NCBI RefSeq assembly: GCF_028858725.1 | Contig: NC_084774.1 | Coordinates: 10,824,001 to 10,888,000 of the forward strand | DNA: 64,000 bases | Direction: 5' to 3' | Origin: Colius striatus | Taxonomy: Eukaryota; Chordata; Aves; Coliiformes; Coliidae | In this document: one piece after another, positions 14,845 through 27,000 of the stretch | How positions within the stretch are numbered: the first letter of the stretch is position 1 | Layout of the letters: each line of letters begins with the position of its first letter | The notes under the pieces: generated by a model | What the model was told of the DNA's origin: nothing | The model's input: the letters and a program-made list of their open reading frames with translations, nothing else | Databases searched by the model: none | Program-made: the position numbers and the translations under genes

Positions 14845-14905
14845 TGGCTGGGGCGAGCGTGCGGCATCGCGGCCGCCGCTGCACTTGCCGTGCGATTAAT
14901 ACAGC
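14845..14905. promoter_or_regulatory. isolated CpG-rich cluster
   Basis: About ten CpG dinucleotides, including a NotI-like GCGGCCGC core, sit in roughly 60 bases, while the kilobase on either side has almost none. Such islands within CpG-depleted DNA usually mark unmethylated enhancers, small promoters or constrained exons. No convincing exon fits: the only minus-strand ATG here opens 17 codons. The assignment as regulatory is inferred from composition alone. Confidence 0.3.
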
Positions 14906-16904
14906 ACTGTCTAGCCAATAATCCCAGCTCATATTCCCCATAAATTCTGCATGTCCAGTAGCCTTCTTCTGCCGGGATTTGCTGGGGACATAACAGCAGA
15001 GGTCACTGTGTGCCCGGCAGAAGCAATCTCAACCCCCTGGGGAAGGGTTGAGCTCTTCCTATGCCCTGCAGAGCTTTCCCTGGGAAAAACTGGCTCCTGG
15101 CTTTTTGTGTTCATGTGTTTCATCTGTCTTGCTCTTGATTTGGTGAAACTGTAGCAGTGATTTTAGCCTGTCCATGCAAATGAGTGCTTACAGGGTGCAG
15201 TTCGAGTGCTGAAGTAATAATAAACCTCATTGTTTTGGGGCAGCATGGTGTGGGTAGTTATCCCTCCTCTTCCTCATCTCACTCTTGCCACTTCATTAAA
15301 AACAACTCACAACACAAGGAAGTTACCAAACTGCCCAGCTTCTGCACAGTGAATGGTGTTTCTCTCCCCCAGCTCTACCACAAACCACAGCTCCCCAAAA
15401 ACCAAAATCCCCACAAATTAATAACAAATATTCCCCAGGCTCTGAGGCTGCCTGGGCAGAGATATTCCACAAGCACTTCCTTGTGTGTTCACAGCACACT
15501 CCATGGGCAGCCAGGGGAAAATTCCTGGGCCAAGGGCCAGGCTGTGCAGGGAGGGAGTAGGGAAAGGTCAGAAATGAACTGGCCTGCCCTCAGGAGGGGC
15601 CCAGGGGAGGCAATGTGTCCGCTCCACGAGAGCAGCTCCACGTTATCACTTGCCACCACACTGAGATTTGGCACTGCTGGTACCATGTTGCACCCTGCAC
15701 CTTTGTTTCCAGCCAAAGGGAAATAAAAGGCAGTGGTGCAGGCAATGGGTCAGGGAAAGATGAGCTCTGTTTAAGTCAAGCTCAGGATGCAGGTCTGCTG
15801 GAGATGTTGAGGAGCAGGATGCTTGTTCCAGCAGACATCCCCAGTCCCCTTGTATCAAGGCCTTAGCTGCAGGCAGGAAAAGCAGTCAGGAGGGTGTCCT
15901 GTCAGGCTCAGTTCAACAGCCATCCACTGGAGAGCATGAAGAACTGAAATGTCATGTAGGTCATATTCCTGTGCCTGAGCACAAAGCCATTGCACACAAA
16001 CCCTACCTCATTCTTGGTTACCAACACTTTCCTGACCACTAGGAAGGGCTGAGGAGAATTTAGGTCAGAGCCCAGAGGTGGCTGTTGCTGCCGTCCATCA
16101 GTGACTGTCACCTCTGTGCTGCAGGACAAGCATGAGCTCGTGTTTGAGGAGCAGGATGCATTGCTATTCTTTCCCCTCTGCAGCTCATACAGAGACATCC
16201 CCAGAGTTTAACCAGACATTTCTGATGTGTTATATAAATAAAGGCAATTTTACGACAAGAGTAATGGACCATGATGGGGTTGAACGTCATTTCAAGCGTG
16301 TACACATGGTCTTTCCAGTGCAAAGAGCACGTGGAGTATAACAGAGGACTTCCCAAAGAGGAAAAGATATGAAAGGAGAGGATAGAATGCAATTCCGAAT
16401 ATCTATATGGCAACACAGTGTTTGTGTTGGAAGCCAAGCTGAGCCTCAAAGTTCAAAGCTCCAAGCAGAGCTCCCTGAGAGTTCAAGGTCTCTCCAACTT
16501 GCTGGGATGATTTTGTCCGATATAGCTGCAAACTGTGACATGGCACTGGCACATGCTCAGCAGGGCTGGCAATTGCTTTCCAGTTTGACCCACGACCGAG
16601 CTTTAAAGTTCACGTTTGAGATGCTGCAGCGTTTTAGCTCTTGCCCTTTTCTAAAGCATTTCTACGTGGGATGTGGCTGCAGTTAAAGGTGTTATGACGT
16701 GCTTTGGGGCTGCCAGCCCGCACGGGCCTGAATTCCTGCCTGTCCCTAAATCATGTCATCTGCCTGAGCATCCTTCACCAGCTTCCTAACATTTCCCATC
16801 CATCTTGGCCATTGGAAACCCTTTGGATCTCCCGTTTGTTTACAATGAGTAATGGGCAGGAGTTAACAGAGGTTCCAGAGGAAGAGGTCAGTGTAGTTCA
16901 AGCA

Positions 16905-17440
16905 GCATTAGGAAGACGCTCTCAGAAGGTGCTTTGATCTGCGGAGGATTTAAGCGGTCAATAAGGCAGCGTGAGGAGCAGCACCGACGCCCAGATGCCC
17001 CCTCAGCGGAGCCACTCCGAGGGCTCTGGTCTCATTTCCAGTCCCACCAGGCTGTGATTCCTCCCAGTCCCTGGGGTTTATGGCTGGGGAGGGTGTGAGT
17101 CACCAGCCCCGTGTCTGGCGGTGCCATGCACAGCCGCCGCCGCAGCCGCCGCAGCCTCCCCGTGTGTTTGTGATTGCTGAGGCAGGCTGTTTGCTTCTGC
17201 CACGTCCATGGCAATCCAGTAAAAGTTTACAAAGGGCTAGAGCTCAGTGGTGAGCTTGTGAAAACACGGCTCTGCTCTCCCTGGCTCTGCGGTTCAAAGT
17301 CTGAAGTGTGCCCTGTCCATTTACGCATTCATTGATTTTACGGCTGTGCCGTGGATGGGAAGCATCTCTCAGAGGTGGCTGTTCCAAGAACACGGGGTGA
17401 AAGCCCCTGGGGGAGGGACTGGGTAGGACTTTTGCTTTTT
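16905..17440. promoter_or_regulatory. CpG-enriched patch, possible promoter
   Basis: CpGs recur from about 16910 (GACGC, TGCGG, AGCGG, GCGTG, CCGACG) through an imperfect CCG/CAG run at 17131-17156, and continue to about 17400. The flanking DNA is CpG-poor. The patch surrounds the minus-strand candidate first exon at 17078-17209 and is about 21.5 kb upstream of the GATA5 first exon. It could be a minus-strand promoter, an enhancer, or a purely compositional island. Confidence 0.3.
17078..17209 (-). CDS. possible first coding exon of a small divergent gene
   Basis: A minus-strand ATG at 17209-17207 lies in a strong Kozak context, with G at -3 and G at +4. It opens 43 codons to a TAA at 17080-17078. 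The peptide starts MDVAEANSLPQQSQ and then has eight consecutive alanines, encoded by a mix of GCT and GCG. A GTGACT at about codon 36 could serve as a splice donor, which would shorten the coding part. The reading frame lies in a CpG-rich patch, as many first exons do. I do not recognise the protein. The orientation is head-to-head with GATA5. In mammals the MIR1-1 host gene occupies that relative position, so a link is conceivable but unproven. Confidence 0.22.
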   Translation of the reverse strand: MDVAEANSLPQQSQTHGEAAAAAAAAVHGTARHGAGDSHPPQP

Positions 17441-17552
17441 AACCTTCAAACACATTGGACTTACGGAGCCTGCCCAGCTATGGTAAATTAACAGGACAGA
17501 GGCAGGAGGATCTCTGGGACAGGGCTGGATATAAGGCAGCTCCATCACCTGG

Positions 17553-17825
17553 GATCATAGAATCATTGTGTCTGGAAAAGACCTATAAGATCACAGAGTC
17601 CAACCACTCACCTCACACTGCTAAGCCCATCAGTAAACTGAACCATGTCTCTCAGCACCTCAGCTATGCATCTTTTCAATATCTCCAGGGATGAGGACTC
17701 CACCACCTCCCTGGGCAGACTGTTCCAATGCTTAATAATCCTCTCAGTAAAAAAAGTTCTTCTTAAGGTCCAATCTAAACCTCCCCTGGTACAACTTGAA
17801 CCCATTTCCTCATGTCCTATGCACA
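17553..17825 (-). mobile_element. CR1 LINE fragment, 3' end
   Basis: Read on the + strand this begins ATCATAGAATCATTG and proceeds through AAAAGACC and GTCCAACC, the hallmark of a reversed CR1 3' end. The minus-strand translation contains [17 protein letters not shown], which matches the C-terminal end of the CR1 ORF2 protein as seen in many bird copies. It is a 5'-truncated, inactive copy of about 270 bases. Confidence 0.85.
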
Positions 17826-17984
17826 CCAGTGACTGCTGGTGGGGTAATACTGTGGGTCAGATACTCAGCAGCTCAGCTGGGTCCAGATTTTAAGAGCTAT
17901 TTCTATCTCAAAATGGAAAGACTACAGCTCACAATCACAAGAGGGGTATTTTCTCTAACATCCTACTGGCATCAACTCTGGGCT

Positions 17985-18085
17985 GAATCACAGAATCATT
18001 ATGGTTGGAAAAGATCTTTGAGGTCATTGAATCCAACCAGTGATCTGACACTCCCAAGCCCATCGCTAAACAAAACTGTTCAAAG
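17985..18085 (-). mobile_element. short CR1 LINE fragment
   Basis: It starts GAATCACAGAATCATTATGG and continues with TTGGAAAAGATCTTTGAGG and ATCCAACCAGTG, the reversed CR1 3' terminus. It is roughly 100 bases long and severely 5'-truncated. It has the same orientation as the copy 160 bases to its left, and the two carry similar 'CAAGCCCATC' segments, so they probably belong to related subfamilies. Confidence 0.8.
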
Positions 18086-18089
18086 ATGC

Positions 18090-21000
18090 ATTTGCCATCT
18101 GAAATAACATCCCATGTGGATGCTCATTTCATGTTCAGGATGGCTTTTTTTCCTGGCTTATCCTAATCCACTTTCAAAGTAAAACCAACTAAACTTTAAA
18201 AAGTTGCTCTCATCGCAATAAAGCTGTTTCTGTACAACTTCTGCAGAAGAACTGCCTGAGTTCAGCCAGCAATGACACTTGTGTTTGCTGTGGACAGGAG
18301 ACCTGGCCCAATCCATTGACACTCCAATGCTTGTAAGTAACATTTCACCTCACAGTATGTGGACCAGGATTGCAATAGAAAAATCTCTTATCACCCAAAG
18401 ATTTCCTCTCCACTCCTGTACCTGTGTATCCCTGCCCCACACTCACCTTTCTTCTGCTCCCTCCCCATGCACTGCCCTTGTCCTCAGTCACTGGTCCCTT
18501 TGCTCTCCTGGCTTTCTCCTTATCTGTCCCTCTTCTCAGCCCACCATCTCTGATGAATGTTTCTCCCTTGTCTAGCATCCTTCCCTCCTCCCTCTCCCCC
18601 TGCTCAGCTGTTGTCTCTGGCAGCAGGATGCTTTGGAAGGCAGCTTTTACTGAAGGAGCTGTACAAATGAAGTCGCTCGGTATTGTACGTGTCTCCTGCT
18701 GATTCTCCAGCAGGTTTCCAGATTAGGAAGGAAAAAAAACCCAAAAAGAAATCAAAAGGAACCAGATGCTCAAAGTATTGATTATGCCTGAATGATCCTA
18801 GAGATAAATAAAGTGTTTGTAAAGTTTTTAAAACACACTGAGATGCTGGAATCTAATTTATAAGAAGCAGAGGGCAGGAGTAGATCTGGGTTCTGGCTTC
18901 CCAGCTGCCAGGAAATGATGCTGGGCTGGGTTTTCTCAGGGCCATCACAGTGGAGAAGGTCTGATGGGTGCCCACCACCCTTGGGCTGTGAGGTCCCATA
19001 GATGCCTCCAGGAAAATGATTTTTTGAATGGTTCAAAGGCAGGAACAGGCAGCAGCTCTTGCATTTTCTATAGGATCCCTTATGAAAGACAGCCACAATC
19101 TGCCCAGAGCCTGGCAGGAATAGCCTCTGTACATCCTCTGTACATCCTCTCTTAATCCTCTCTCACCCTCTCGATCTGGTTTAAATAACTAGATGGGTTT
19201 CTCCCAAGCCCCAAGCAGGGATGCACATGCTCCTGGGTGCAGGAGAAACTTTGGAAATGGGGTCATGAAAGGATATGGCTGGGACAAGCTGCTCAGCTGC
19301 CAAAATCCAGCCCACCTGGGGCTCACATGGGATGGCTCAGCAGAAGTGGAGCAGCCACACTGCCAGCAGCTGCCCAACACGGCTTCTCCTCTATCCAGAG
19401 CTAGTCCAGGGCTGGAGGAGAATGAGCATATTCTTATCTGGGCATAAGTCAAAACTGTAGGGAAAATGCTGTAAAGCAATAAGGTAAATATCTCAAGTGG
19501 TGTTCCCATTAACTGCAAATTCCCTTTGCAGATTTTCCTTGGTTTTGCTCTTGGACTCAAAGTCATCATTGCCTTCGGTGACTTTTCAGTTCTTATCTCA
19601 ATTCTAAACGTTAAACTCCTTGAGTCAACTGAATCTAATATTTTAGAGTGTTGTTCCAGTGATTTATCAGAGCAATGTGAGCCAAAAAGAGGTGTTCCTT
19701 GTAACAATTTATTTGCAGCACTTAAAGGGAAAAAAAATCATTTCTGAAAACATGAATGAGATGATTTTGTGAAACAGAACCAGACCTGACTGGAAAAGGA
19801 GCTGAATGAGAGTGTCATTTATCTGAAGGAGTTTGACAATCCAAAGCTCTGAAATGAATAACCTTATGGCCCCAAAGCAGTATTCCTGCAAACCTTTCCA
19901 TGCTATTTAGAAGTGTTAGTGTTTCTGTTCTATACACTGTTGTGCAAAAGGCACCTCTGCCATCAGCACCATCCTTCATACAAACCTTTTTGCTGTGCTT
20001 TCAGTGTTAGTGTATTTTCAAGTTATTCATTTAAAATCACTTTTCTACCTTGCCTTTGTATTTCTTGACTGCCTTAAAAATACAGATTTAAATAGGCTGT
20101 GTCTCTAAAAGGTCTCACTCCTAGTGAGCTCTTCTGTAGGTTTTAAATTCTCTTTACACTTCCTCACCCTCTTTTGCAAAGGCTTTTCTTCCCTGTTGTA
20201 TTTATGCAGGGTATAAATACCACAAAGGAGATATTATTTGTTTACGGGGCTCCTAACACATTTACAGCTAAGGTCCAGAGGTTCTCCCATAGTGCAACTA
20301 AGAGAAACACAGGTTATATTTAGGGCAAAATTCCCATATGGCTTTATAACAGAGATATTTCTGGTGTGCAATATTTACTTTTAATGATAACGAGTCTAGC
20401 TCTGATGATAACACCCCAAATCTCACAACAAGGGTTTCTTTTTTTTCCTTTCCACTACTCCTGGAGTTGTGCTTTTGTACAATTATCTCAGCTTTCATTT
20501 GTTTGAATTTTTTATACCTTATGGCTGCTAAGAAGAGCTTGAAAAGGGGAACCCTGATGTTTCAGACACTCAAAGGTACTGAGAAACAAGAAGTCCTGAG
20601 GCAGGACCATGGCATGAGGCCACTGTCCATCATCCCAGGAGAGTCTGCTGTGATGTGGGGGACTCCTGCCTCCAAACTGGGGAGGATTTGGCCATTGGGA
20701 TCCAGTCTCATGCCCTGCAGGCTGGCTCTGATCCACCCATACTCTCTGAATGTGATGAGATGCCTACACTTACACCTAAAATCAGTGTGTTCTGCCAGGA
20801 TGTTGTGAAACAGAGGTTATTTTTGGTTAATATACCCCTCTGAGACCAGGGGATTGCTTAGGAGAGGTCACAAAGTGCCCAAAACACATGCCTATGGGTG
20901 GAGAAGGTACACATATCAGGAGCAGACAGCCCCAGCTTTCCAAAGCATCCCCACATATTATACAGCAAACACATTTAACCCACTCAAGAGGCATCCCCTG

Positions 21001-24000
21001 AGCCTCAGTGTGCTCCTGCCTCACATACTCCCCAGTGTCAGTGTGGGGACTCTCTATGCCCTGCCATTTCTACAGTGTGACCTGTCAAGAGCAGGGTCAG
21101 CCCCAGGTCAGCCCCAAAGAAAGAAAACAGCAATCACCTCCCTGCTTATCAGTGCTTTCAGCTGGTGCAGGGACACTCGTGGGGTGGGCATGAGATGGGG
21201 GAAGAGTGAAAAGGGACAGCCTGGGAGGGTCACCCCTGGGTTACCACCTAAGAGCTGCTCTGATGGGGGAACAAGATTTCAAGGCAGATTAATCCCATTC
21301 AGTGCCCACCTCCTGCATTACAGCCTTGACACAAAGCCAAGATACACTATGTGATGGCAAGTACCTGCCTTGCTCAAAAAAAAGGTGCTCTTCCAGCCAG
21401 AATGATGCACATTTCCATGCCTGACCCAGGAGAGACTGAAGTTTGCTGATGCATAGGATGACCCTAAACAAGGCTCTGAATCACAAAGGTACTTATGCTC
21501 ATGCACCTTGCAACCTGAGTCTATTTATATATTTAAGGTTTAAAGGACCTTCAATCACATGCTCAACAGCAAGGCCACTGGTAGTTCCCCTGACATTGAT
21601 GAAATTATTCCCATGCAGAGCCTGTCACAGAGCTGAGACCTCAGCACAGCCCAGCTCAGGCCCTGCTCACAGATATTTGGGGAAAATGGACACAACTTCA
21701 GGAGAAACAAACCCACCTCTGAGTTACAAACCCTCCCACAGGCGAGGGAATACAGAAAACTCAGCACCACTCGGAGCCAGGGTGAGGCAGCTGTCTGAAA
21801 ATTGGATGCAACACTCATTGCTTTGGAGGATTTCTCATTTTTTCCTGGTTTCTGGTGTAATGTTCACTTTTCAGATGTGCTCCTGTTAATTCTCCAAGGG
21901 GAACAGTGAGCTGCCTCAATTCCTGCTGTGGCTGGAAGGGGCTGGGGGTTTCAGGAGCTCCCTGATGGCTGTGCCCCTCGTGCACAGCCCCTCGCTGCTG
22001 CTCCAGCTCACTCTCTGTTTTTCTTTAGCCTGGCTGATCCAAATCTGGGAATGAAAATAGAGGGAAACAGATGGTCCATTGTACACACTGCTCCTGCTTG
22101 CACCAGCTCTCAAGGAGACGGCCCTGGGGCCAGCTCTTGCCTCTGATTTTCCATGTTCCTGGTTAAATGCAATGGGGAATTTGGGCAGGACAGCTTGTGT
22201 TGCTGAGGTGAGGAGCAACTCAGTCACCCCATGCATTGGCATCACCTAAAGAAATTGAATGAAGAAGATCCCTGGGGCAAGAAGAGGCATCCTGGAGGTC
22301 GAGAAATGCCCACTAGTGTCCTTTTTGTCATCCCTATTAATTGCTGGGTGACATCTCAGGTGCAACAACAGTAAGAAAACTCTTTAGTATATGTTGTTTG
22401 ATATCAAGGGGTTATGTCCATGACAAAAAAGACAGTTTTAAACACTTGCAAAGAAATGCACTTGCTGAAGATGTTTCCAAGTTGTGTGTTACCATCTTCC
22501 CTTCACAATTTTCCTTGCACTGCATAATAATTTATGGACACAAGAACAGCTTTGGTATCAAACTCCGTTTCCACTTAAATCGGCTCCAGGGTGGTTTCTC
22601 TTTCACTTCTCCCCAGCCAGCAGTGGCCATACCCAGCACAGCAAACACCAGACACATACAGCTGGTAGCTCCTAACCCTGCTCCCATTTTCCAGGCTCTC
22701 TGCCTACCTTAATAGACAAGGAAAAGCAGAAGGCTGACCTCAAGTATGATGAATTCCTGCTGGGCTTTTTTTCCCATTAACTTCAGTAAGGGCTTAAGCC
22801 AGTGCTTTTCAGAAGCTGGGTGGCTGGTGGGGATTTTTGATGGAGGAAGGGGAGAGAAGACAGGGTGTTAACATGTATTTCTGATTAATTATAGTGTTCT
22901 CAAGAGTAAGTGAATAATAGTACTGGTCAGAGCCAGGCATCACACGGGTCTCAGCCCTGCAGGGTAAATGGTGTCTGAATTGTGAGTAATGTTGACCTGG
23001 CAGAGGCCAGATAAGATAGGGATTTTTCACATCCAGGACTGGACAGAATTCCACATATTGATAACTAAATGCACCAAAATATAACCAGTGCTTAGCACAC
23101 AACTCGTCCTAGCTCTCAGAAAGTGCATTCAGCCAGGGCAGATAGCAGAAGTGCCCAGGAGGGCAGGTAATTGCATATGAGAATGATTAGCCAGGAGATT
23201 AAACAGCTTCACTAACTTCCAGCTCTGCTCCCTATCCAGAACAAAGAGCATCTTTTCCTGTTAATCTCGGTGAGAGCTGGAGGCCAAATCCTGCAGCCTT
23301 TGGAAGGGATTTCTGCAGGGACCCTGACAGCTTCCAACCTGAATTATGCCACCAGATGAAATAATTAAACAAATGTTGGTGCTAAATTAACCTAATGGCA
23401 GAGGTCTGGAGAGGATGATGCTGCCTCTGCACCCTGGATGTGTAGCAGGGTGTTTACCAGGTATGCCAAGCCAACACCTTTTATAAATAGCTCCTAAATT
23501 TATGGGCAGCTCTCTGTCCTACGTCAGAGAGGCTGAGAACAACTAAAAGTTCACACAATTGTTTTTCAAAGCACAAAAATCTGCTTAAAACCACCTGTGC
23601 TTGTTCTTCAACATCTTGAAAACATGCAGATAGCCCACTGTTCTGAAAACACACAGGAGGAATGCAACAAAAGGAATAGCTGGACTTTCCTGGTGTTATT
23701 CTGATATGTATTTCATATATATGTATGTGTGATATATATTTTTTCTATTATTGACCTGTTCAGATGTTTCTCGATGGAAAATGTTCCAAATTCCCAGTTT
23801 ATGAGCTGTTTTTGGAAGGGAGGTGACTTTTTGACACTGATTTGGAATAAAAAATGGTTTCAATACTTCAAGTATCCTACAGAATACAAACTCCACCTTC
23901 TAGTCAGGTCTGGGAAAAGGGGAGAATTTTCTTCCTGCTCCAGGTTTTCTCACTTATTCAAAGACAACTGATATATATCATAGTAGACATTTGAGTCTTT

Positions 24001-27000
24001 TGCAGTTTTTCCAAGCCAGGTGATGAAAAAACATTGATTCATCCTTTCTGATGGCACTAGTGGAGATGCTGAGAAATGAGCTGTGTTTAACTGCATCCTT
24101 GTATCAGGAATCCACTGAAATCAGGGCTGAATGGAAGAAGGCATTTCTGCTTGAGCAACACCAACAACATGGTGAGAACCAGATCCTCTGCTGTCTCCTG
24201 CAATTCTCCCTACCAATGTTGTTCCTGTTTGCAGAAAGACACACTCAGGGGTGGACAGAGTTAAACCAACCTTAAATATGTTTTAGCAAAGCACTTTCAA
24301 TCATCTTCTACAAGATGCCAGAATGGGACATTACTTCCCAAAAGGTGATAAAAATGCAAAACCAACCATAAACTTGGGATCACCCCAAGTATTCAGCACT
24401 ACTCTGTGCTGAGCTTTGCAGATCCCCAACACTGGTCTGGATTTGAGGCACATCACTGTTGTGGGTGTCCGGAAGATCTCGGGTTGTAATGCAAGAGGTG
24501 GAGGGTACAGAAGAGGTGGGCACAGGGTGGAGTGAAAGGAGGTGTTTGTGTTAGCAGATAAAAGCAGATGGTGTAAACAATTGCTTGGAATAAAGCATCA
24601 TCCATACTGTGTATGTAGTGATCTTGTCCCCTCAGCAGGGTTGGGCTGAGTGATCCGTGTGGGAGGCCTGGTGATGTTGCTGGTAGCATCTGCCCCAAAC
24701 CATTGTAGGAGCTTTCCTGCTACATTAACAGCTTTTGCTGGTTGGTGTTGGATGAATGGGGCAGGTCACATCTCTGAGTTTCTTTGCAGTGTCAGGAAGG
24801 CTGCATCTATTTAGTATTAAATATTATCTCTTGCAAACATGACTTAGAAGCCTGTTTAAAAAACACATGGGCTTTCCAGCCCAGTGCAACAGTGACACGC
24901 AGACCCGCATCAAATGCTTCTCCTATGAATCATGAAATAGATGCTGTCTTGCTTATGAGGATGTGTAAACTGGGAGTTATGACTAAAACCAGCATTTGAC
25001 CTCCTGGCATTCCCCCTTGGACACCTCCTGGCATGCCTCATTGAAGATGCCCATGTTCTGTGCTTTGCCTTGTCACTGGGAGATAGGGCATACAGATGGA
25101 ATGGTCATATTGGCCTCTAAAGGAAAATATTTAACCCAGAGATGTCAATGGAATATAGAAATGATGGTTAAAATCCCAGAAGCCTGCCTTGTTTTTGTCT
25201 TTTTCCCTTTCATCTAGCACTTTGGGTCATGCCATCACTTATACGCTTCAGCCCAAACAGGCAATTGCTGAGTTAAGAACCTGGAGTTCAAAGTGAACCA
25301 TAAACCTTAGTCTATAAGATAAATCATACAAATTACTTTACAGAAATAAATAGAACTTTTGAGAGAGGGGTTATCTTCTTGCCTTCAGTTTACATCTCTA
25401 ATGACTGTAAGTTCACAAATGCATTCTGTCAAGAATATAAACATTGCTTTTATTATACCAAAGACAGATATTTATTACCAACTTTTACAGTATGGCCAGA
25501 GGAAAAGCCTGGAATCTGGGCAAGAATGCAGAAACTTTGCAATGGTTATTATTAAATGTGTGGGTATGTTTTTCAGTGCAATGACTGCTGCTCAGCAAAA
25601 CCTCACCTCTTGGGTTAAACTGCAGAAATTAGGGTTTTAAGCAAGTGGGCAGGGTTTCTTTTCTTGTGCAAGTGATGCTGACATGCAAAATAGGTGTTTC
25701 CACACAAACACACCCAGGTGGGAACTCATCTTTCCTGCTGTTCTCCATGACTATATTACTGTAAGCTCACACAGGGCTGGGTTTTGTGGCACAATCCTTA
25801 GTCTCCTGCCCTCCCTGCTGGAGGAGTTTTATTTGGATTAGCCTGTCACTCGATCTTCTCCCCTATGGACCAATATAGTAGGGAAAAACAACCCCAAAAA
25901 GAGCTATTGGATTACTAAAAAGGATTTTCTGAAGCTGGATGTTGGAGGGGGGTATGGAGCTAATGTCAAAGGGTGCTTGACTCCAGGATCCCAATGTGGA
26001 AACTGGTCTCAATTCCTTCATTAAAGAGTTGACTCATCCTGCTCTGCCCAGGCCAGCACCCAGATCACAGTCCCCAGAAAAATCACTTTCTCATCACTCT
26101 TTGAAGTGCTTCTCCTGCAGAGCAAGGGAGCACTTTGTGTAGGGTGCAACTTGGGTACTTTGGCTGAGGCTCCCAGCACACACAAGATGAGGATAAATAA
26201 CATTTTCCTTGCACAAGTCTCAGAGCACTGAAGTGCTGTGATGCTGTCTGAGATGCTGTCTGAGAATCTGGCCTCTCGTCCTTGCTCTGGTTATAGGATA
26301 AGGCTGGCTGAGGAGAGGTTGGGATGTCAGGGACAGCAGGTCCCGCTCCTGCCTGAGGAAGTCATGACATCAAGTGTTTTCAGTGCTTGATGGACTCAGA
26401 GTGTTTCTAGGGAAAGGAGATACCAGATCCTGGTCCAAAAGGATAAGAGAAAAACTTCCCTGAGGCCCAGAGGCAGCTACACAGAGCAGGCAATAGTGTT
26501 TGGGCTCTGGTCCATCTCATCTCACTTACCCCTCCAGAACAAGTCCCGCTGAGCCCAAGCGAAGGTTAATTAGCAAAGCAAATGTGGGCACATTTCCATT
26601 CTCAGTGCCTGGGCTGTTTTACATAAGTCCATGGGTATTTCTCAGCTCAGCCAAATCAGCACCTCTCAGGAGTCCTCTTCTTTCCCAGCAAAAGCGCCTG
26701 TTTTGGAGCAAGAGAAGAGAAAAGCCTCACACCAAAAGCATTCTGCACTTCATATCGCTGGGCTACATGTGTTCTGCGATTGCAACAGTCATGAATAAGG
26801 TATGAGAAATTGGACATGATATTGCATTTCCTGCTCATGCATCTGTTGGATAAGCTGTTCAGAGCCTGCTGCTCCAGCCAGAGATTGTTTCTCTCCTACA
26901 TCATGGTAGTCACGGCGTCTCTGGTCGATTGGGCTACGTTATGTCTGGTAAGGGAAGGAAGGGAAAGAAAAGGAAATAAAAAGAAGGGGCACGTTGAAGA

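Noticed and set aside
1..17000. Search for miR-1 and miR-133a hairpins expected upstream of GATA5
   Set aside because: I looked on both strands for the mature miR-1 and miR-133a sequences and found only short partial matches, none with a hairpin. If present they lie outside the window.
20467..20808. A 113-codon + strand frame
   Set aside because: No similarity, normal for its length in this composition, with a matching open minus-strand frame.
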